Assembly (NCBI RefSeq): GCF_000820515.1
Contig: NZ_JXDG01000065.1
Coordinates: forward strand, 1 to 33,833
Origin: Pseudomonas batumici
GTDB taxonomy: Bacteria; Pseudomonadota; Gammaproteobacteria; Pseudomonadales; Pseudomonadaceae
DNA: 33,833 bases
Direction: 5' to 3'
Under the pieces are notes generated by a model. That model saw only the letters and a program-made list of their open reading frames with translations. It ran no database searches and had not been told where the DNA came from. The translations under genes and the position numbers were made by a program. Position 1 is the first letter of the stretch. Every line of letters begins with the position of its first letter. Positions 30,917 through 33,833 of this stretch are shown piece after piece.

Positions 30917-31078
30917 CGTGCAGGCGCAGGCCTAGGCCGCATGAACCACCGTTGTCCTTGAACCTCAACAGGCGTCCTTACCGTCGCAAATGCTGGGGCG
31001 CGCACGTGCAGTCCGGCGAACAATTGGCCGAAACGTGCAGGCGGTCCTGATAACGTCGTGCAGGTTGAGAAGTGCAGC
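30917..31078 (+). repeat. Direct repeats of CGTGCAG upstream of the two-repeat protein gene
   Basis: CGTGCAG occurs at 30917, 31005, 31034 and 31057, all in one orientation, plus a GTGCAG at 31073. Two copies extend to AACGTGCAGGCG. They lie in the presumed promoter region of the gene ending at 30125 and may be binding sites for a regulator. Confidence 0.4.
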
Positions 31079-31247
31079 TAAGAGTTTTGCGCAGAGGGTG
31101 TCAAGCCATTAAACGGTCATGACGAAGATCGCCAAGGAATTCAGATAATTCCTACTCTGGCGGCTTTTACAGTGAAAGCAAAGTCACAGGGAGTCGGTAG
31201 TAAACACTTAATACCTGACACTCGATAAAACAACGATTCGAAACCGT

Positions 31248-31268
31248 CGTACTCATTCCCTGAGTACG
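31248..31268 (-). terminator. Possible weak terminator downstream of tcyN
   Basis: CGTACTCA (31248-31255) and TGAGTACG (31261-31268) form a perfect 8-bp stem with a 5-nt loop, 23 bp after the tcyN stop. No T-run follows directly on the - strand (TTGTTTTATC comes about 15 bases later), so the call is tentative. Confidence 0.35.
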
Positions 31269-31291
31269 CCTTATTAATTAAAAGAAGTTTC

Positions 31292-32041
31292 CTACTTATT
31301 CTCCAGAAACTTACTGAGAAACTGCCGAGTGCGCTCTTCCTTGGGATGAGCAAACAGCGCCTTGGCCTCACCTTGCTCGACGATCACGCCCTTGTCGAAA
31401 AAGATCACCCGATTGGCCACATCCCGGGCAAAGCCCATTTCGTGGGTGACAATCACCATGGTGCGTTTTTCTTCGGCCAGGCCACGAATGGTTGCCAGCA
31501 CTTCACCCACCAGCTCCGGGTCGAGGGCCGAGGTCGGCTCGTCGAACAGGATCACCTCCGGCTCCATGGCCAGCGCCCGGGCAATCGCCACCCGTTGTTG
31601 CTGACCACCGGAAAGCCGGCGCGGGTAGGCGTCTTCCTTGCCCGCCAGGCCGACCTTGGCCAGCAGCTTGCGTCCCAGGGCAAGGGCCTGGTCACGCGGG
31701 GTCTTCTTGACCACCAGCGGGCCTTCGATGACGTTCTCCAGCGCCGTACGGTGGGGAAACAGGTTGAAGTTCTGGAACACGAAACCCACCTGCTGGCGCA
31801 GCTTGCGCACCAGGCCCAACTGCTGGTTCAGCGGACGGCTGCCATCGATCTCGATGTCGCCGACCTTGATCCGGCCGCTGGAGGGCTCCTCGAGGAAATT
31901 CAGGCAACGCAGGAAGGTGGTCTTGCCGGAACCGCTGGGACCGATGATGGCAATCACCTCGCCGACCTCGACCGTCAGGTCGATGCCGTTGAGTACGGTC
32001 TGCCCCTTGAATTGCTTGGTCAGTTTTTCAACCACGATCAT
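31292..32041 (-). CDS. tcyN: L-cystine ABC transporter ATP-binding protein TcyN/YecC-like
   Basis: ATPase of a polar-amino-acid importer, 249 residues. Walker A GPSGSGKTT is at 34-42, Q-loop FVFQNFNLFPH at 87-97, signature LSGGQ at 143-147, Walker B VILFDEP at 163-169 and switch His in VTHEMGFARDVA. The GSRPLNQQLGLVRKLRQQVG stretch resembles the TcyN/YecC subgroup rather than general GlnQ proteins. The start ATG lies 3 bp after tcyL. Specificity for cystine is inferred from the linked binding protein and sulfur-gene context. Confidence 0.87.
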   Translation of the reverse strand: MIVVEKLTKQFKGQTVLNGIDLTVEVGEVIAIIGPSGSGKTTFLRCLNFLEEPSSGRIKVGDIEIDGSRPLNQQLGLVRKLRQQVGFVFQNFNLFPHRTALENVIEGPLVVKKTPRDQALALGRKLLAKVGLAGKEDAYPRRLSGGQQQRVAIARALAMEPEVILFDEPTSALDPELVGEVLATIRGLAEEKRTMVIVTHEMGFARDVANRVIFFDKGVIVEQGEAKALFAHPKEERTRQFLSKFLENK

Positions 32042-32044
32042 GCT

Positions 32045-32710
32045 TCAAGACTCCTGGTCATGCCGATTGACCCGCGCTTCCAGACGGTGCTGCAAGTGCG
32101 CGAGCACGCTGGCAAGGACCCAGTAGATCAGGGCGGCGGCAAGATACATGGTGAAGATTTCAAAGGTCCGGGCGGTGATCAGCTGGGCCTGGCGGAACAG
32201 TTCCGGAACCTGGATGGTCGCGGCCAGCGCCGTGTCCTTGACCAGGGAAATGAAACTGTTGCCCAACGGTGGCAGGGCCGTGCGCGCGGCTTGCGGCAGG
32301 ATCGCCCGACGCAGGGTCTGCGCCCGCGACATGCCGATGCTCGCCGCCGCTTCCCACTGGCCGCGCTCGATGGAGCTGATGGCGGCCCGGAGGATTTCAC
32401 AGGCGTAGGCCGCCATGTTCAGCGAAAAGCCGATCAACGCGGCGGGCAGCGGCTCCAGCTCGATGCCCATCTGCGGCAGTCCGTAATAGATCACGAACAA
32501 CTGGACCAGCAGGGGTGTGCCGCGAAAGAACGACACATAGACCCTGGCGATCCAGCTCACCAGCGTGAAGCGCGACAGCCGCATCAAGGCCAGGCCGAAG
32601 CCCAGCAACAAACCGAAGAACATGCCGCCCAGGCTGAGAATCACCGTGAAGTACGCGCCCTGGAGCAGGAAGGGCGCGGAGTCCAACGCTAGCTGAAAAG
32701 CTGCTTCCAT
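32045..32710 (-). CDS. tcyL: L-cystine ABC transporter permease TcyL/YecS-like
   Basis: Inner-membrane permease, 221 residues, of the His/Glu/Gln/Arg family. Membrane segments appear at about 18-45, 55-75, 85-105 and 185-210. Family motifs are FFRGTPLLVQLFVIYYGLPQMG and EAAASIGMSRAQTLRRAILPQAARTALPPLGN. The ATG shares one base with the tcyJ stop (TAATG), indicating coupled translation. Homologues in enteric bacteria (YecS) carry cystine. Confidence 0.87.
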   Translation of the reverse strand: MEAAFQLALDSAPFLLQGAYFTVILSLGGMFFGLLLGFGLALMRLSRFTLVSWIARVYVSFFRGTPLLVQLFVIYYGLPQMGIELEPLPAALIGFSLNMAAYACEILRAAISSIERGQWEAAASIGMSRAQTLRRAILPQAARTALPPLGNSFISLVKDTALAATIQVPELFRQAQLITARTFEIFTMYLAAALIYWVLASVLAHLQHRLEARVNRHDQES

Positions 32711-33507
32711 TATTGGGTGACGTCAGCGTTGAAGTACTTTTCCGACAGCTTTTTCAAGGTGCCGTCGGCGCGCAGTTCGTCGATGGCCTTGTTCACCGCG
32801 GCCAGCAACTCGGGTTCGCCTTTGCGCAGGGCGATACCGGCTTCCTGGCGGGAGAACGGCTCACCGGAGACGGCCAGGGTGTCGTTGGTCTTCTTGATCA
32901 GTTCGAAGGCCGCCAGGCGGTCCACCAGAATCGCGTCGATACGACCTACGCGCAGATCCTGGTACTTGGTCGGATCATCGTCGTAGGTCTTGATGATGGC
33001 TTTCGGCACGTTGTCCTTGAGCCATTGTTCATAGTTGGTGCCCAGGCCGACACCGACCTTGTGGCCCGCCAGATCCTGGGCGGTCTTGAACTTGTCGACG
33101 TCCTTCTTCTGCACCAGGGCCTGGATGCCGGAAACGGTGTAGGGCTCGGAGAAGTCATACTTCTTCTTGCGCTCTTCGGAGATGGTCACCTGGTTGATCA
33201 CCGCGTCCAGGCGCTTGGACTCCAGGGCCGCGAGAATGCCATCCCATTTGGTCGGTTGCAGCTTGACCTTCACACCGAGCTTTTTCGCCAGGGCTTCGGA
33301 GAACTCGACTTCGAAACCGGCGAGCTTGCCGTCGGCACCGACGAAACTGAACGGCGGGTAGGTACCTTCCAGGCCAACGTTGATGGTGCCGGCCTTCTTG
33401 ATGCTGTCCAGTTGTTCACCGGCAACGGCCTGGCCCAGCAGGCCGGCACCGAGCACCAAGCCCAGGCTGCCGACCAGCAGACGCTTGCGAAATGCGGAAA
33501 TATTCAT
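32710..33507 (-). CDS. tcyJ: Periplasmic cystine-binding protein TcyJ/FliY-like (sulfur-free)
   Basis: Solute-binding protein family 3 member, 265 residues. The signal peptide has core LLVGSLGLVLGAGLLGQ and an AVA/GEQ cleavage site near residue 29. Family signature segments are GLEGTYPPFSFVGADGKLAGFEVE, KWDGILAALESKRLDAVINQVTIS and the DLRVGRIDAILVDRLAAFEL ligand-binding lobe, which closely resemble FliY (TcyJ) of enterics. The ATG at 33507 begins MNISAFRKR. There is no Cys and no Met after the initiator. It is the first gene of a compact tcyJ-tcyL-tcyN operon. Confidence 0.88.
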   Translation of the reverse strand: MNISAFRKRLLVGSLGLVLGAGLLGQAVAGEQLDSIKKAGTINVGLEGTYPPFSFVGADGKLAGFEVEFSEALAKKLGVKVKLQPTKWDGILAALESKRLDAVINQVTISEERKKKYDFSEPYTVSGIQALVQKKDVDKFKTAQDLAGHKVGVGLGTNYEQWLKDNVPKAIIKTYDDDPTKYQDLRVGRIDAILVDRLAAFELIKKTNDTLAVSGEPFSRQEAGIALRKGEPELLAAVNKAIDELRADGTLKKLSEKYFNADVTQ

Positions 33508-33634
33508 GACGAGCCCCGTGTGTATTCTTATGGGAAGGAACGCAAATCTGACGCTCTGAAGAGCAGCGTCAATCCTGCCTTAAAGCGGCGTTGGCGTCTC
33601 GCGCCAATTCGCCCGCGATGCGACTATAGCGAGC

Positions 33635-33682
33635 GCCTTATATTCCATATAATAATAAAAAACTATTTGAATATTCAATTTT
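33635..33682 (-). promoter_or_regulatory. AT-rich putative activator/promoter region upstream of tcyJ
   Basis: It contains the palindrome TTGAATATTCAA (33667-33678), which includes ATATTCAATT (33671-33680) as before lsfA and ssuE but in opposite orientation to the gene. AATAGTTTTTTATTATTATA and TGGAATATAAGG follow on the coding strand. It lies about 130-170 bp before tcyJ. A sulfur regulator is suspected. Confidence 0.42.
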
Positions 33683-33702
33683 GTGCTGTTTCTGATATCG
33701 CT

Positions 33703-33727
33703 ATCGCCAGCAAGCCGGCTCCCACAG
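33703..33727. repeat. Single REP element
   Basis: The sequence begins ATCGCCAGCAAGCCGGCTCC and ends CACAG. It matches the arm at 26018-26042 except for one T-to-C change. No inverted partner is visible before the window ends. Confidence 0.8.
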
Positions 33728-33774
33728 GATTTGTGCCGTACGCAAATTCGATGTTCGACACAGATCCCCTGTAG

Positions 33775-33825
33775 ATACCGTCTTGACCCTCATCGCGCAA
33801 GCGCGATGTTTGGGTCAAACGGTAT
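33775..33825. other. Long imperfect inverted repeat at the right edge
   Basis: Three nested perfect stems line up: ATACCGT (33775-33781) with ACGGTAT (33819-33825), TGACCC (33784-33789) with GGGTCA (33812-33817), and CATCGCGC (33791-33798) with GCGCGATG (33801-33808). Small internal loops lie between them, and the apical loop of two bases must open further in RNA. No T-run is present on either strand in view. It may be a 3'-end hairpin of a gene beyond the edge, an operator, or part of another repeat family. Confidence 0.5.
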
Positions 33826-33833
33826 GCCTGATT

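Larger units (their letters stand above)
30881..31291. other. 411-bp intergenic region between the two-repeat protein and tcyN
   Basis: No gene is supported here. It holds the CGTGCAG repeats on the left and, on the right, AT-rich DNA with a small hairpin downstream of tcyN. A 76-codon open frame at 31141-31371 overlaps the end of tcyN in another frame and has no recognisable features. Confidence 0.6.

Noticed and set aside
31141..31371. 76-codon frame on the - strand after tcyN
   Set aside because: It overlaps the end of tcyN in a different frame, contains the weak terminator hairpin and shows no motif.

Overview
The window looks like chromosome of a fluorescens-group Pseudomonas. It is GC-rich with AT-rich promoter islands, it carries repeated REP palindromes with the core GCCAGCAAGCCGGCTCCTAC, it has an OprD-type porin, and it has the divergent spu polyamine locus known from Pseudomonas. 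No rRNA, tRNA, CRISPR array, insertion sequence or prophage gene was seen. This assignment is by recognition only; no database search was possible.

Layout. 1-8963: polyamine block. Reading leftward are spuB, spuC, two tandem putrescine/spermidine binding proteins (spuD, spuE), the ATPase spuF and the first part of the permease spuG, which runs off the left edge. spuI is divergent on the + strand. spuA, normally first in the leftward operon, survives only as a short N-terminal remnant. 9206-9844: a TetR-family regulator. 9983-13494: tauABCD, leftward. 14178-15560: an OprD-family porin. 15878-16516: the 1-Cys peroxiredoxin lsfA. 16728-21413: ssuEADCBF for alkanesulfonate uptake and desulfonation. 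21476-22165: a NYN-domain protein. 22166-22707: a gene-poor stretch with a bidirectional terminator and a strongly structured element. 22708-23337: a methyltransferase. 23402-29913: an apparent leftward operon of two SfnB-type flavin monooxygenases, an LLM (NtaA/DszA-like) monooxygenase and a MetQ-MetN-MetI type importer. 30125-30880: an unrecognised two-repeat protein. 31292-33507: a TcyJ-TcyL-TcyN type cystine importer.

How the genes work together. From about 10 kb to the right edge the window is an organosulfur scavenging region. TauABC and SsuABC import sulfonates. TauD and SsuD/SsuE release sulfite. SsuE-type FMN reductase could also feed the other flavin monooxygenases. LsfA handles peroxide stress linked to sulfate starvation. 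The sfnB-sfnB-LLM-metQNI operon probably imports and oxidises another, unidentified sulfur compound, and TcyJLN brings in cystine. Several of these proteins contain no cysteine and no methionine except the initiator: all four sulfur-compound binding proteins, SsuF and one complete SfnB enzyme. In LsfA the only sulfur residue after the initiator is the catalytic Cys. The polyamine binding proteins in the same window have normal sulfur content, so this looks like sulfur-sparing composition. AT-rich elements sharing ATATTCAATT or TGCATAT lie in front of the sulfur operons and may be sites for a common activator such as CysB.
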